Shown: positions 33,607 through 42,949 of the stretch, piece by piece | How the letters are laid out: each line of letters opens with the position of its first letter | Position numbering within the stretch: position 1 is the first letter of the stretch | Assembly (NCBI RefSeq): GCF_039541955.1 | Contig: NZ_BAABHF010000045.1 | Coordinates: forward strand, 124,001-188,000 | DNA: 64,000 nt | From: Actinoallomurus oryzae | Lineage (GTDB): Bacteria > Actinomycetota > Actinomycetes > Streptosporangiales > Streptosporangiaceae | Reading direction: 5' to 3' | The notes under the pieces: model-generated | What the model was told of the DNA's origin: nothing | Database searches by the model: none | What the model saw: the letters and a program-made list of their open reading frames with translations, nothing else | Position numbers and translations under genes: made by a program

Positions 33607-36555
33607 GTGTCCCTCAATTATGGACGCGCCCTGGCGGCGGCCCTGCTGGCCGTCGTCGGGGTGAGCAGTCCGGCTCACGCCAAGACCACGTATCCCTTCC
33701 AGAATCCCAAGCTGTCGCTCAGCACCCGTGTCGACGATCTGCTGGGGCGGCTCACCCTCGACGAGAAGGTGTCGCTGCTCCACCAGTACGAACCGGCCAT
33801 TCCCCGCCTGGGGGTCAAGGCGTTCAAGACGGGCACCGAGGCGCTGCACGGGGTCGCCTGGTCCACCGACATCCACAACAACGGCGCCGTCGTCACCGCG
33901 CGGGGCACGGTCTTTCCGCAGGCCGTCGGCCTGGCCTCGACGTGGAACCCGGCACTGATCAAGCAGGTCGGCTCGGCGGTCGGCGACGAGGCCCGCGGAT
34001 ACAACACGCTCAACCCGGACGTGTGGGGCCTGCAACTGTGGGCGCCCGTGGTCAACCTGCTCCGCGACCCCCGCTGGGGCCGGAACGAGGAGGGGTACTC
34101 CGAGGACCCGTACCTGACCGGCGCGATCTCCACGGCGTACGGCTCCGGCATCGAGGGCCCCGACCCGGACCACCTCAGGGCCGCGCCGGTGCTCAAGCAC
34201 TACCTGGCCAACAACAACGAGGCGAACCGGGACACCACCTCCTCGGACCTGCGGCCGCGGGTGGAGAACGAGTACGACCGGAAGGCGTTCTCCGCCGCGA
34301 TCTCCGCCGACGCGGCCACCGGCGTCATGGCCTCCTACAACCTGGTCAACGGGCGGCCCAACACGGTCAACCCCGACCTGAACGACGTCGTACGGACGTG
34401 GACCCGGCGGGACCTGCTCAACGTCAGCGACGCCGGGGCCCCGAACAACCTCGTCGGGAGCGAGAAGTACTACCCCACCCTGGCCGAGGGTGACGCCGCG
34501 GCGCTCAAGGCGGGCCTGGACAGCTTCACCACGGACGACACCAACGCGGGCCCGACGACCACGGCCGTCAAGGAGGCGCTGTCCACCGGACTGCTGAAGG
34601 AGTCCGACGTGGACACCGCGGTGCGGCACATCCTGAGCATCCGGGTGCGGCTGGGCGACTTCGACCCGGACGGCGGCCCGTACGCCCGGATCGGCCCCGA
34701 TGTGATCGACAGCCCGGCCCACCGGAAACTGGCCCGCCAGACCGCCGACCAGGCCACGGTGCTGCTGAAGAACTCCGGCCACGCCCTGCCGCTGAGCGCC
34801 CGGACCGGCACGAAGGTCGCGGTGGTCGGCCCGCTGGAGAACACCCTCTACACCGACTGGTACTCCGCCGCACTGCCGTACGAGGTCACCCCGCTCGACG
34901 GCATCAGGGAGCGGCTCGGTTCCGCCGGCACCGTCACCGACAGCGAGGGCACCGACCGGATCGCGCTCAAGGACGTCGCCACCGGCAAGTACGTCACCGC
35001 CGGGACCGGCCCGTCCGGGGCCGCGCTGAAGGAGAGCGCCACCAGCCCCGACACCACCACCCAGTTCGACGTCTTCGACTGGGGCCAGGGGAAGCTGACC
35101 CTGCGCAGCGTCGCGAACGGCAAGTACGCCGGCCGCTACAACGGGGGCGACACGATCGTCAACGACCAGGCGCAGCCGAACGGCTGGTACGTCCAGCAGA
35201 TGTTCACCCTGGAGAAGCAGGACGACGGGAGCTACCTGCTGCGGTACGCCGGCTACGAGACGGACGAGTCCTGGTACGGCGACAAGAAGTACCTCAAGGC
35301 CGGGGACGACGGCACGCTCATCCTGGCCACCAAGGACGAGGCGTCGCACTTCGGCAGGGACGTCGTCCGTAGCGGCACCGACCAGGCCGTCAAGGCGGCC
35401 AAGGGCGCGGACGCCGCGGTCGTCGTGGTGGGCAGCATGCCGTTCATCAACGGCCGGGAGGCCCACGACCGCACCACGATGGCCCTCGCCGAGAGCCAGG
35501 AGAACCTGATCAAGGCGGTGCGCGCCGCCAACCCCCGCACGGTCGTCGTGGTGGAGAACAGCTACCCGACCACGCTGAACTGGGAGCAGGCCAACGTCCC
35601 GGGGATCCTGTGGACCACGCACGCCGGCGCGGAGACCGGGCACGCCGTCGCCGACACCCTCTTCGGCGACAGCGACCCGGCGGGGCGGCTCACCCAGACC
35701 TGGTACCGCTCCGACGGCGACCTGCCGGACCTGCTCGACTACGACATCATCAAGTCCGACCGCACGTACCAGTACTACAAGGGCACGCCGCTCTACCCGT
35801 TCGGCCACGGCCTGTCGTACACGTCGTTCCGCTACGGCGACCTGCGGGTGAGCTCGGCCGGTGGGCGGGTGACCGCCACCGTCAAGGTCACCAACACCGG
35901 GAAACGGGCCGGTGACGAGGTGGTCCAGCTCTACACCCACCAGCGGACCTCGCGCGACAAGGAGCCGGTCCGACAGCTGCGCGCCTTCCAGCGGGTGCAC
36001 CTGGCCGCGGGCCGGAGCGCGACGGTACGGCTGACGTTCAAGACCGCCGACCTGGCGCACTGGGACGTCACGCGGGACAGGAACGTCGTCGAGACCTCGA
36101 CGTACGACGTGCTCGTGGGCGCGTCGTCGGCCGACATCCGGCAGCGGGCCGCGCTGCGCGTGAACGGCGAGACCATCCCGGCCCGCGACCTGGCGAAGCC
36201 GACCCGCGCGGTCGACTTCGACGACTACCAGGGCGTCCGGCTCGTCGACGAGACGAAGGAGCGCGGTGACGCGGTCGGCGCGACCGGCGGCGACTGGCTG
36301 AGGTTCGCCGACGTGTCGCTCGGCGCCGGCGCGGCGACCTTCACCGGATCGACGGCGAGTGCCGGCGGCGGTTCCATCGAGGTCCACCTCGACTCGCCGA
36401 CCGGTCCGCTCGCGGGCACCGCCACGGTGGCGGCCACCGGGGACGTCTACAGGTACGCGACCACGACCGCCGCGCTCCACGGCGCGAAGGGCCGCCACGA
36501 CGTCTATCTGGTGTTCCGCGGCGACCTGCGACTCAGCACCTTCTCCCTGAGGTAG
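33607..36555 (+). CDS. Secreted GH3 glycosidase with internal beta-trefoil-like insert and C-terminal carbohydrate-binding domain
   Basis: 982 residues from GTG 33607 with AGGAGG upstream. Signal peptide to about residue 25. GH3 barrel with LHGVAW, substrate region LKHYLANNNEANR and nucleophile D275 in NVSDAG (commonly SDW). The second GH3 domain is interrupted at about 440-580 by a block of repeated GKYVTA and GKYAGRYN elements typical of ricin or fascin-like trefoils. A fibronectin-III-like domain follows (about 755-850), then a CBM6-like domain (about 870-982). Probably a beta-glucosidase or beta-xylosidase acting outside the cell; specificity is open. Confidence 0.9.
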   Translation: MSLNYGRALAAALLAVVGVSSPAHAKTTYPFQNPKLSLSTRVDDLLGRLTLDEKVSLLHQYEPAIPRLGVKAFKTGTEALHGVAWSTDIHNNGAVVTARGTVFPQAVGLASTWNPALIKQVGSAVGDEARGYNTLNPDVWGLQLWAPVVNLLRDPRWGRNEEGYSEDPYLTGAISTAYGSGIEGPDPDHLRAAPVLKHYLANNNEANRDTTSSDLRPRVENEYDRKAFSAAISADAATGVMASYNLVNGRPNTVNPDLNDVVRTWTRRDLLNVSDAGAPNNLVGSEKYYPTLAEGDAAALKAGLDSFTTDDTNAGPTTTAVKEALSTGLLKESDVDTAVRHILSIRVRLGDFDPDGGPYARIGPDVIDSPAHRKLARQTADQATVLLKNSGHALPLSARTGTKVAVVGPLENTLYTDWYSAALPYEVTPLDGIRERLGSAGTVTDSEGTDRIALKDVATGKYVTAGTGPSGAALKESATSPDTTTQFDVFDWGQGKLTLRSVANGKYAGRYNGGDTIVNDQAQPNGWYVQQMFTLEKQDDGSYLLRYAGYETDESWYGDKKYLKAGDDGTLILATKDEASHFGRDVVRSGTDQAVKAAKGADAAVVVVGSMPFINGREAHDRTTMALAESQENLIKAVRAANPRTVVVVENSYPTTLNWEQANVPGILWTTHAGAETGHAVADTLFGDSDPAGRLTQTWYRSDGDLPDLLDYDIIKSDRTYQYYKGTPLYPFGHGLSYTSFRYGDLRVSSAGGRVTATVKVTNTGKRAGDEVVQLYTHQRTSRDKEPVRQLRAFQRVHLAAGRSATVRLTFKTADLAHWDVTRDRNVVETSTYDVLVGASSADIRQRAALRVNGETIPARDLAKPTRAVDFDDYQGVRLVDETKERGDAVGATGGDWLRFADVSLGAGAATFTGSTASAGGGSIEVHLDSPTGPLAGTATVAATGDVYRYATTTAALHGAKGRHDVYLVFRGDLRLSTFSLR

Positions 36556-36562
36556 GCACGCC

Positions 36563-37549
36563 GTGAGAACCAGACTCCTCGCCCTCGTCGCGGCCGTCGC
36601 CGCCGCACTGGCGGTCGTGGCCCAGCCCGCCTCGGCGACACGCGCCGCCGTGTCGCCGGGCGCCACGGCCCGGCACCAGGTCACCTACGACCACTACGGC
36701 TACCACTACGGCGACGTCTGGTACCGGGGCCGGTTCACCGGCACCGGCGCGGAGACGAAGGTGTCGCTCAACGCGTTCACCGGCAAGCGCGGGTCGTACC
36801 TGGTCTGGCTGAACGGCCGGTACCTCGGCTCGGCCGCGGGCGGCGTCGAGGCCGACGCGGACGCGCCGGTCAACCCCGACCCCGGGCGCGGTGACCTCAC
36901 CGTCCCCGCCGGGCTGGTCAAGGCCGGTCAGCCCGCCGAACTGTCCGTCCTGGTGGAGAACCAGGGCCACAACGACGACTGGATCGCCGACGACAACCGG
37001 TTCAAGCAGCCGCGCGGCCTGTACGCCGTCTCGATCGCGGGGTCCACCGCCCCGATCTCGTGGCGGATCCAGGGTGCGAAGGGCGGGGAGAACCTCGCCG
37101 ACCGGACCCGCGGTCCGCTGAACAACGGCGGCCTGTACGGCGAGCGGAACGGCTGGTCGCTGCCCGGGTACCCCGACGGGTCCTGGACGGCGGGCGCCCC
37201 GGCCCACGTGTCGCCCGGCGTGACCTGGCGGCGCACGACGTTCCGGCTCGACCTGCCGAAGGGCCAGGACTTGCCGATCGCGCTGCGGTTCGGCGGGCCG
37301 GTCGGCACCGGCTACCGCGTGCAGATCTTCCTCAACGGCTGGAACCTCGGGCAGTACGGCGGCGACATCGGCCCGCAGACCGACTTCACCCTGCCCGCCG
37401 GCCTGCTGAAACAGCACGGCACCAACACTCTCGCCCTCGCGACCGTCGCCCGCACCGCCGCCACGACCGCGCCGGTGAGCCTCGTCACCCTGGACGACGA
37501 GCGTGGCGGCGTGCCCGTGTCCGACGTCCCCTCTCCCTCCTACCGCTGA
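36563..37549 (+). CDS. Secreted GH35 accessory (jelly-roll) domain protein without catalytic domain
   Basis: 328 residues from GTG 36563. Signal peptide to about residue 26. The rest matches the C-terminal beta-sandwich domains of GH35 beta-galactosidases: DVWYRGRFTGTG, YLVWLNGRYLGS, LYGERNGWSLPGYPD, GVTWRRTTFRLDLPKG and FLNGWNLGQYGGDIGPQ. The catalytic TIM barrel that should precede these is absent, and the gene starts cleanly with its own signal peptide, so it is not a simple 5' truncation in the window. It may be a carbohydrate-binding protein or an evolutionary remnant. Same operon as the GH3 and GH29 genes. Confidence 0.8.
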   Translation: MRTRLLALVAAVAAALAVVAQPASATRAAVSPGATARHQVTYDHYGYHYGDVWYRGRFTGTGAETKVSLNAFTGKRGSYLVWLNGRYLGSAAGGVEADADAPVNPDPGRGDLTVPAGLVKAGQPAELSVLVENQGHNDDWIADDNRFKQPRGLYAVSIAGSTAPISWRIQGAKGGENLADRTRGPLNNGGLYGERNGWSLPGYPDGSWTAGAPAHVSPGVTWRRTTFRLDLPKGQDLPIALRFGGPVGTGYRVQIFLNGWNLGQYGGDIGPQTDFTLPAGLLKQHGTNTLALATVARTAATTAPVSLVTLDDERGGVPVSDVPSPSYR

Positions 37550-37578
37550 CTCTCATGCGCCCGAAGGAGATCCGCCCG

Positions 37579-39090
37579 GTGGAATCGCACGCATCGAGCC
37601 GCCGCACCTTCCTGGCCGCCGCCGCGACGGCGGCCGGAGCGGCCACGCTCCCCCTGTCCGCGACGAAGGCCGTCGCGGCCGCACACCACGGGAACCGCTA
37701 CGCGCTGCAACGGCGCTTCGTGGACTGGCGGTTCGGCATGTTCCTGCACTTCAACATGGGGACCTTCCACGACGCCGAGTGGGTGGACCCGGACCAGGAC
37801 CCGCGCTCGTTCGACCCGGCGAAGCTGGACTGCGGCCAGTGGGCCGACGCCGCGCGGGCCGCCGGGATGCGGTTCGCGGTGCTCACCGCCAAGCACCACG
37901 ACGGCTTCTGCCTGTGGCCGTCGAAGTACACGACGTACTCGGTCGCGAGCAGCCCGGTCCGGCGGGACATCGTCGGTGAGTACGTGCACGCCTTCCGGTC
38001 CCGGGGCGTGACGCCGTGCCTGTACTTCTCGATCTGGGACCGGACCAACGGCGTCGGCCCGAAGGGGTTCGACGACCGGCCCCCGATCACCCGGGCGAAC
38101 ATCGAGTTCGTCAAGAACCAGCTCACCGAGCTGCTCACCGGCTACGGCCCGATCCCGTTGCTGATCTTCGACGGCTGGGCCTGGCACTGGGCCTTCGGCC
38201 AGCAGTCGATGCCGTTCGCCGAGATCCGCGAGCACGTCGCCGCCCTCCAGCCCGACTGCCTCGTCCTGGACCTGGGCGGCCTGACCGTGCCGTGGCACTC
38301 GGAGCTGCTCTTCTTCGAGGAGCCCAAGGGCGGCGTCTTCTGCCCGCCCGGCAACACCTACGCCGCCTCCCAGGGGCAGACCATCTCCCCGTCCGGCTGG
38401 TTCTGGCACCCCTCGACGCCGTCGAACCTGCTCACGCCGGAGCAGATCGTCGACGGGCACCTGAAGGTGCTCGAACCCCGGTACGCGACCCTCATCCTCA
38501 ACTGCCCGCCGAACACCGACGGCCTGCTCGACGACGGCGTCGTCACGACGCTGCGGGAGGTCGGCCGCCGCTGGCGGCCGGACCGCACGCGCCCGCCGCT
38601 GCCCGCCCAGCCGGACGTGCCACGCCACCTGGTCACCGCCGCCTCCGCCACCGCGACCAGCGGTGACGCCGCCAAGGCGGTGGACGGGCACAGCGACTAC
38701 GGCTGGGACGGCCAGGCGGACCAGACGCTCTGGACGTCGGACGCCGCCCTCCCCGCGGCGATCACCATCGACCTGGGCCGTACCTTCTCCGGCCTCGACA
38801 CGCTCACCTACCTGCCCCGGCAGGACACCGAGACCGCCTACTCCTTCGACGCGTTCGTCACCACGGGGAACATCACGGCCTACCGGGTCTCGGTCAGCGT
38901 GGACGGGACGGCCTTCAGGCGGGTGGCCCGGGGATCCTGGGCCGCGGACCACACGCTGAAACGGGCCCGCTTCGGCCCCGCGACCGCCCGCTACGTACGG
39001 CTGGAGGCGCTGTCCACCGTCGGCGGCGGTGCCGCCATCGCCGGCGAGATCGACTGCGGCGGCACGGACCGCAGGCCCAGAGCCGTGTGA
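37579..39090 (+). CDS. Secreted alpha-L-fucosidase (GH29) with F5/8 type C domain
   Basis: 503 residues. GTG 37579 is preferred to ATG 37555 because AAGGAG is spaced correctly before it and it leaves a short Tat signal with SRRTFLAAA. GH29 marks: FGMFLHFNMGTFHDAEW, LTAKHHDGFCLWPS and the probable nucleophile D198 in LLIFDGW. The C-terminal 140 residues form a discoidin/CBM32-like domain (ATSGDAAKAVDGHSDYGWDG, ARYVRLEAL). It would remove terminal fucose from plant or host glycans outside the cell. Last gene of the locus. Confidence 0.88.
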   Translation: MESHASSRRTFLAAAATAAGAATLPLSATKAVAAAHHGNRYALQRRFVDWRFGMFLHFNMGTFHDAEWVDPDQDPRSFDPAKLDCGQWADAARAAGMRFAVLTAKHHDGFCLWPSKYTTYSVASSPVRRDIVGEYVHAFRSRGVTPCLYFSIWDRTNGVGPKGFDDRPPITRANIEFVKNQLTELLTGYGPIPLLIFDGWAWHWAFGQQSMPFAEIREHVAALQPDCLVLDLGGLTVPWHSELLFFEEPKGGVFCPPGNTYAASQGQTISPSGWFWHPSTPSNLLTPEQIVDGHLKVLEPRYATLILNCPPNTDGLLDDGVVTTLREVGRRWRPDRTRPPLPAQPDVPRHLVTAASATATSGDAAKAVDGHSDYGWDGQADQTLWTSDAALPAAITIDLGRTFSGLDTLTYLPRQDTETAYSFDAFVTTGNITAYRVSVSVDGTAFRRVARGSWAADHTLKRARFGPATARYVRLEALSTVGGGAAIAGEIDCGGTDRRPRAV

Positions 39091-39093
39091 CGC

Positions 39094-39945
39094 TCAGCCG
39101 GGGATGGGGGCCGCCGTGCCGCTCACCCTGATGCCACCGGTGGTCCCGGACGGCACCTCGACGAGCAGGCGGCTGGGCCGGCCCATGTCCTGTCCCTGGT
39201 GGATGGTGATCTCGGCGGGAGGTGTGATGAGTCCGAGGGCCCGCAGGTAGCCGCCGAAGGCCGCGGCGGCGGCGCCGGTGGCGGGGTCCTCGACGACCCC
39301 GCCCGGCGGGAACGGGTCGCGTGCGTGGAAGACGGTCTCGGTCTCCCGCCACACGAGGTGAACGGTCGTCCAGCCCCGGCGCGCCATGAGCGCGCCGAGC
39401 GACTCCTGGTCGTAGTCGAGGTCGGCCAGCCGCGCCCGGGATGACGCGGCGAGCACCAGGTGATCGTTGCCCGCGTTCGCGATGCGCGGCGGCAGCGCGG
39501 GATCGAGGTCCGCGGCGCTCCAGCGCAGGGCCGTCAGCGCGTCGGTGAGGTCGGCCTCGGCGACCTCACCGACGGCCGGGGCGACGCTCGTCAGCGTGGC
39601 GAGGATCCGGCCGTTCACCGGCCGCGTCTCCACCCCGACCTCCCCGGCGGAGGTGACGAGCCGGAGATCTCCGGTCCCCTCCCGCTCGGCCAGGGCGACG
39701 GCGGTGGCGATCGTCGCGTGCCCGCAGAAGGCCACCTCGGCCAGGGGGCTGAAGTACCGGATCCGAAGGCCGCCGGCGTCCCCGTCGTCCAGCAGGAAGG
39801 CGGTCTCGGAGAATCCGACCTCGGCGGCGATCTCCTGCATCCGCGCGGCGTCCATCCCCCGCGAGTCGAGGACGACGCCGGCCGGGTTACCGCCCTGGCC
39901 GTCCACGTCGAAGGCGGTGTACCGCATAACTCGCGTGTTGTTCAT
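39094..39945 (-). CDS. PhzF-family isomerase
   Basis: 283 residues. Two-domain PhzF/diaminopimelate-epimerase fold with the catalytic Glu in VGFSETAFLL, the FCGHATIATAVAL loop and the C-terminal EDPATGAAAAAFGGYLRALG. True PhzF works in phenazine synthesis; most family members are isomerases of unknown substrate, and no phenazine genes are here. ATG 39945 is used; a second ATG (39927, MRYTAF) is also possible. Divergent from the LysR gene. Confidence 0.9.
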   Translation of the reverse strand: MNNTRVMRYTAFDVDGQGGNPAGVVLDSRGMDAARMQEIAAEVGFSETAFLLDDGDAGGLRIRYFSPLAEVAFCGHATIATAVALAEREGTGDLRLVTSAGEVGVETRPVNGRILATLTSVAPAVGEVAEADLTDALTALRWSAADLDPALPPRIANAGNDHLVLAASSRARLADLDYDQESLGALMARRGWTTVHLVWRETETVFHARDPFPPGGVVEDPATGAAAAAFGGYLRALGLITPPAEITIHQGQDMGRPSRLLVEVPSGTTGGIRVSGTAAPIPG

Positions 39946-40017
39946 GCCCGGCAGTCTGCTCCGTACGATGGCATCGCGTCTAACGATGGTTACCAATGAA
40001 GGGCATTTGGATAGCCG

Positions 40018-40911
40018 ATGGACACCCGCCTGCTGAACAGCTTTCTCACCGTCCTGCGCGCGGGCGGGATCACCGCCGCCGCGGCGGAGCTCGGATTCGT
40101 CCAGTCCACCGTCACGACGCACGTCCAGGCGTTGGAGCGGCTGGCGGGAACGCCGCTGCTCGACCGGCACCCGGGCGGTGTCTCGCCCACGCGCGCCGGT
40201 TCGCTGCTGGCCGAGCACGCCCAGCGGATCCTCGACCTCGAGGAACGGATGCTCACCGAGCTCACGACCGCCGCCGCCGAACCGACCGGCCCGGTACGGG
40301 TCTGTGCACCGGAGTCCGTGTGCGCCTACCGCCTGGCTCCCCTCCTGCCCGAGGTGAGGACGCGGTTCCCGGACGTGAGCCTGTCGCTGTTCCCCGCCGG
40401 CACGCGGACGGCGCTGACCGCGCTCGCCGACCGCCGCGCCGACCTGGCCCTGGTGCTCGAACCCTCCGTGAACCCGCCCGGCATCGACCTGGTGGATCTG
40501 GGAGTCCAACGGCTGTCCCTGGTCGCGGCGGCCACCACCGGCCTTCCCCGGCATCGTCCCATCACGCCGGCGGAGCTGTCCGCGGCCGACGTCCTCCTGC
40601 TGGAGCAGGGCTGTTCCTACAGTGACGAACTCGCCGCGCTGCTCGCCGCCACCGATCCCTCCGAGGCCCCGCCCCGCTTCGGTGGCATCGAGACGCTGAA
40701 ACGGTGCGTCGCGGCCGGCCTCGGGGTGACCCTGCTGCCGACGGTCACGGTCGCCGACGAACTCGCCGACGGCCGGCTCGTCGAGCTGCGCCCGCCCACC
40801 GACCTGGCCCGGCAGCACCTGTGGCTGGCGGCGCCGTCGTCCCGCTGGAGATCCCCGGCCGTCCGAGCCGTCCACGCCGTTCTCCGCGAAACCGTCCCGC
40901 CGGCGCCCTAA
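40018..40911 (+). CDS. LysR-family regulator
   Basis: 297 residues. N-terminal HTH: LLNSFLTVLRAGGITAAAAELGFVQSTVTTHVQALE; substrate-binding domain follows with PVRVCAPESVCAYRL. Divergent from phzF with 72 bp between, the classical LysR layout, so it probably activates phzF. The 3' end runs into a TetR-gene remnant. Confidence 0.93.
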   Translation: MDTRLLNSFLTVLRAGGITAAAAELGFVQSTVTTHVQALERLAGTPLLDRHPGGVSPTRAGSLLAEHAQRILDLEERMLTELTTAAAEPTGPVRVCAPESVCAYRLAPLLPEVRTRFPDVSLSLFPAGTRTALTALADRRADLALVLEPSVNPPGIDLVDLGVQRLSLVAAATTGLPRHRPITPAELSAADVLLLEQGCSYSDELAALLAATDPSEAPPRFGGIETLKRCVAAGLGVTLLPTVTVADELADGRLVELRPPTDLARQHLWLAAPSSRWRSPAVRAVHAVLRETVPPAP

Positions 40912-40912
40912 C

Positions 40913-41119
40913 GGGCCGGGCGACCTCGTCCGCACCGTGGAGGAGATGCTCGCCGGAGCGCGACGGGATGGCGCGATCCGCACCGACCTCGACCCCGGCG
41001 TCGCCACCACCCTGATCGGCGAGACCGCCTGCGCGATCGCGCGCTCGCGGCCCACGGAACAACTCACCGGCGCCTACATCACCGTCCTCATGGACGGCCT
41101 TCGCCCGCCCTCGCGGTAA
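40913..41119 (+). pseudogene. C-terminal remnant of a TetR-family regulator
   Basis: An open frame without a start encodes GPGDLVRTVEEMLAGARRDG, AIRTDLDPGVATTLIGE and ITVLMDGLRPPSR, the pattern of the last 65 residues of TetR ligand domains. No HTH is upstream: the LysR gene ends 2 bp before it in another frame. Probably a relic of a deletion between two regulator genes. A GTG at 40937 could start a 60-residue peptide, but that is unlikely to be functional. Confidence 0.55.
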
Positions 41120-41210
41120 GGCGGGACACGGGCGTACTGCGGTTTTCCGCACCCCAGGTCGACGGTCGGCCTCATGGTGCGCTGACCTGCCGATTTCTAG
41201 CGTTGACCGC

Positions 41211-41849
41211 ATGATCGAAGCGAATGGTGGGGCGCCGGCCGGCGGGATCGCCGGCTGGGCCGCCCATCTCATGGAGTCCCTCGGCGCGCCCGGGGCGGGT
41301 CTGGCGAACGCGGTGGACACGGTGCTGCCCTTCGTACCGAGCGAGGTGATCCTGCCGCTCGCGGGCTTCACCGCCGGGCAGGGCGGGATGAGCCTGGCCG
41401 CGGCGATCGTGTGGGCCACGGCGGGCTCGGTGCTCGGCTCTCTCGTCGTGTACGCGGCGGGCGCGCTGCTCGGGCGGGAGCGCACCCGCGCGATCGCCGA
41501 GCGGATCCCGCTGGTGCGGGCGCACGAGATCGACCGGGCGGAGGCGTGGTTCGCCCGGTACGGGGCGCGTACGGTGTTCCTGGCCCGGATGGTTCCCGTC
41601 CTGCGCAGCCTCATCTCGATCCCGGCCGGGATCGAACGGATGCCGGTGGCGACGTTCACGGCCCTGACCGCGCTGGGGAGCCTCATCTGGAACTCCGTGT
41701 TCGTGCTGGCCGGATACTGGCTGGGTGACAACTGGCGGCTGGTGGAGGAGTACGGCGGGTTGGTGTCCAAGGCAGTGGTGATCGTCGCCGTGCTGGCCGT
41801 CGGCTGGTTCGTGGTGACCCGGCTGACGCGTTCCCACGCCCGGTCGTGA
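41211..41849 (+). CDS. DedA-family membrane protein
   Basis: 212 residues. DedA/SNARE-associated family: LPFVPSEVILPLAGFTAGQG (re-entrant helix with the key Glu), GSLVVYAAGALLGR and FLARMVPVLRSLISIPAGIERM with the conserved Arg residues. Relatives act as lipid scramblases/undecaprenyl-phosphate flippases or affect proton-motive force. Its stop overlaps the start of the histidine kinase (GTGA), so it belongs to that operon. Confidence 0.93.
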   Translation: MIEANGGAPAGGIAGWAAHLMESLGAPGAGLANAVDTVLPFVPSEVILPLAGFTAGQGGMSLAAAIVWATAGSVLGSLVVYAAGALLGRERTRAIAERIPLVRAHEIDRAEAWFARYGARTVFLARMVPVLRSLISIPAGIERMPVATFTALTALGSLIWNSVFVLAGYWLGDNWRLVEEYGGLVSKAVVIVAVLAVGWFVVTRLTRSHARS

Positions 41850-42949
41850 CGCGTCTCGTCCTGCCGGGGCTCCGGCTCGTGCTCGGGGCGGCGCTGGGCG
41901 CGGTGACCGCCGTGACCGCCCTGGTGGCTCTGGTCGCGACGGTCCCGGTGATCGTGCTGGGCCGTACGCCGCCGCTCGGCGTCCTCGTACGGGCCGAGCG
42001 GTGGCGGCTCGCCGCGCTCCTCGGCGTCGGCGACCTCGGCGAGTACGACCTCCGGCGGGGCGTGGCGTACCTCGCGGCCCGCTGCCCGGTGGGACTGCTC
42101 GGCGGCGTCGTGATCTTCCTCGGCGGGTACGGCGCGGTGAGCGCGATCGGGGTGCTCGTCGCGTGGATCTCGGGTGGGCGGCCCGACGGCATGGCGCCGA
42201 CCTGGCCGATCGTGCTCTACCTCACCGTCGCGGCCGCCGTGCTGCTCTTCCTCGACCTGGCCGGCCTGGTGGCGGTGGGCGCGCTCGAACGCGGGGCCGC
42301 CCGCCGGTTCCTCGGCCCGGACGAGCGGCAGCTGATGCGGCGCCGGATCGCCGAGCTGTCGGCCAGCCGGGCCGGCATCGTCGCGGCCGTCGACGCCGAA
42401 CGCCGGCGGATCGAGCGCGACCTGCACGACGGCCTCCAGCAGCGCCTCGTCGCCCTGGGCATGCTGATCGGCCGGGCGCGGCGCAACGGGTCGCAGGACC
42501 TGCTCGGACAGGCGCACGACGAGTCGCGGCGGGCGCTGGAGGAACTGCGCGACATCGCCTGGCGCGTCTACCCGGCCGCGCTGGACGAACTGGGCCTGCA
42601 CGACGCGCTCGCCACGGTGGCCGAGCGCAGCCCCGTACCGGTGCGGATCCACTACGACCTGCCCGAACGGCCGGTCCACGCGGTCGAGACCGCGGCCTAC
42701 TTCACCGTGCGGGAGGCGGTCACCAACGCCGCCAAGCACGCGGGGGCGGCCCGCATCGACGTCTCGATCGCCGGACACGGCACGATGGTGGTCGTGCGGA
42801 TCACCGACGACGGTACGGGCGGCGCCGACCCGGGAGGCGGCGGGCTGGCCGGGCTCGCCCGGCGCGTCGCGGCGCTCGACGGGCGTTTCACCGTGTCCAG
42901 CCCGGCCGGCGGGCCGACCGTGATCGAGGCGGAGCTGCCGTGCGGCTGA
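41846..42949 (+). CDS. Sensor histidine kinase (NarL-partner type)
   Basis: 367 residues. Four membrane segments in the first 160 residues (two pairs, DUF-type sensor as in DesK-like actinobacterial kinases). Dimerisation helix with the phospho-His in RRIERDLHDGLQQRL (H194) and HATPase with the N-box AVTNAAKHAG and G-box GGGGLAGLARRV. GTG start overlaps the DedA stop; its stop overlaps the regulator start. The signal is unknown, possibly envelope state given the DedA partner. Confidence 0.94.
   Translation: MTRLVLPGLRLVLGAALGAVTAVTALVALVATVPVIVLGRTPPLGVLVRAERWRLAALLGVGDLGEYDLRRGVAYLAARCPVGLLGGVVIFLGGYGAVSAIGVLVAWISGGRPDGMAPTWPIVLYLTVAAAVLLFLDLAGLVAVGALERGAARRFLGPDERQLMRRRIAELSASRAGIVAAVDAERRRIERDLHDGLQQRLVALGMLIGRARRNGSQDLLGQAHDESRRALEELRDIAWRVYPAALDELGLHDALATVAERSPVPVRIHYDLPERPVHAVETAAYFTVREAVTNAAKHAGAARIDVSIAGHGTMVVVRITDDGTGGADPGGGGLAGLARRVAALDGRFTVSSPAGGPTVIEAELPCG

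Noticed and set aside
32194..36684. A 1496-codon open frame on the minus strand
   Set aside because: It is the antisense of the GH1-GH3 genes, kept open by high GC in third positions; its translation is Val/Arg/Gly-rich with no domain.
39094..41067. A 657-codon minus-strand frame extending the phzF gene
   Set aside because: Homology starts at ATG 39945; the extension is antisense to the LysR gene.
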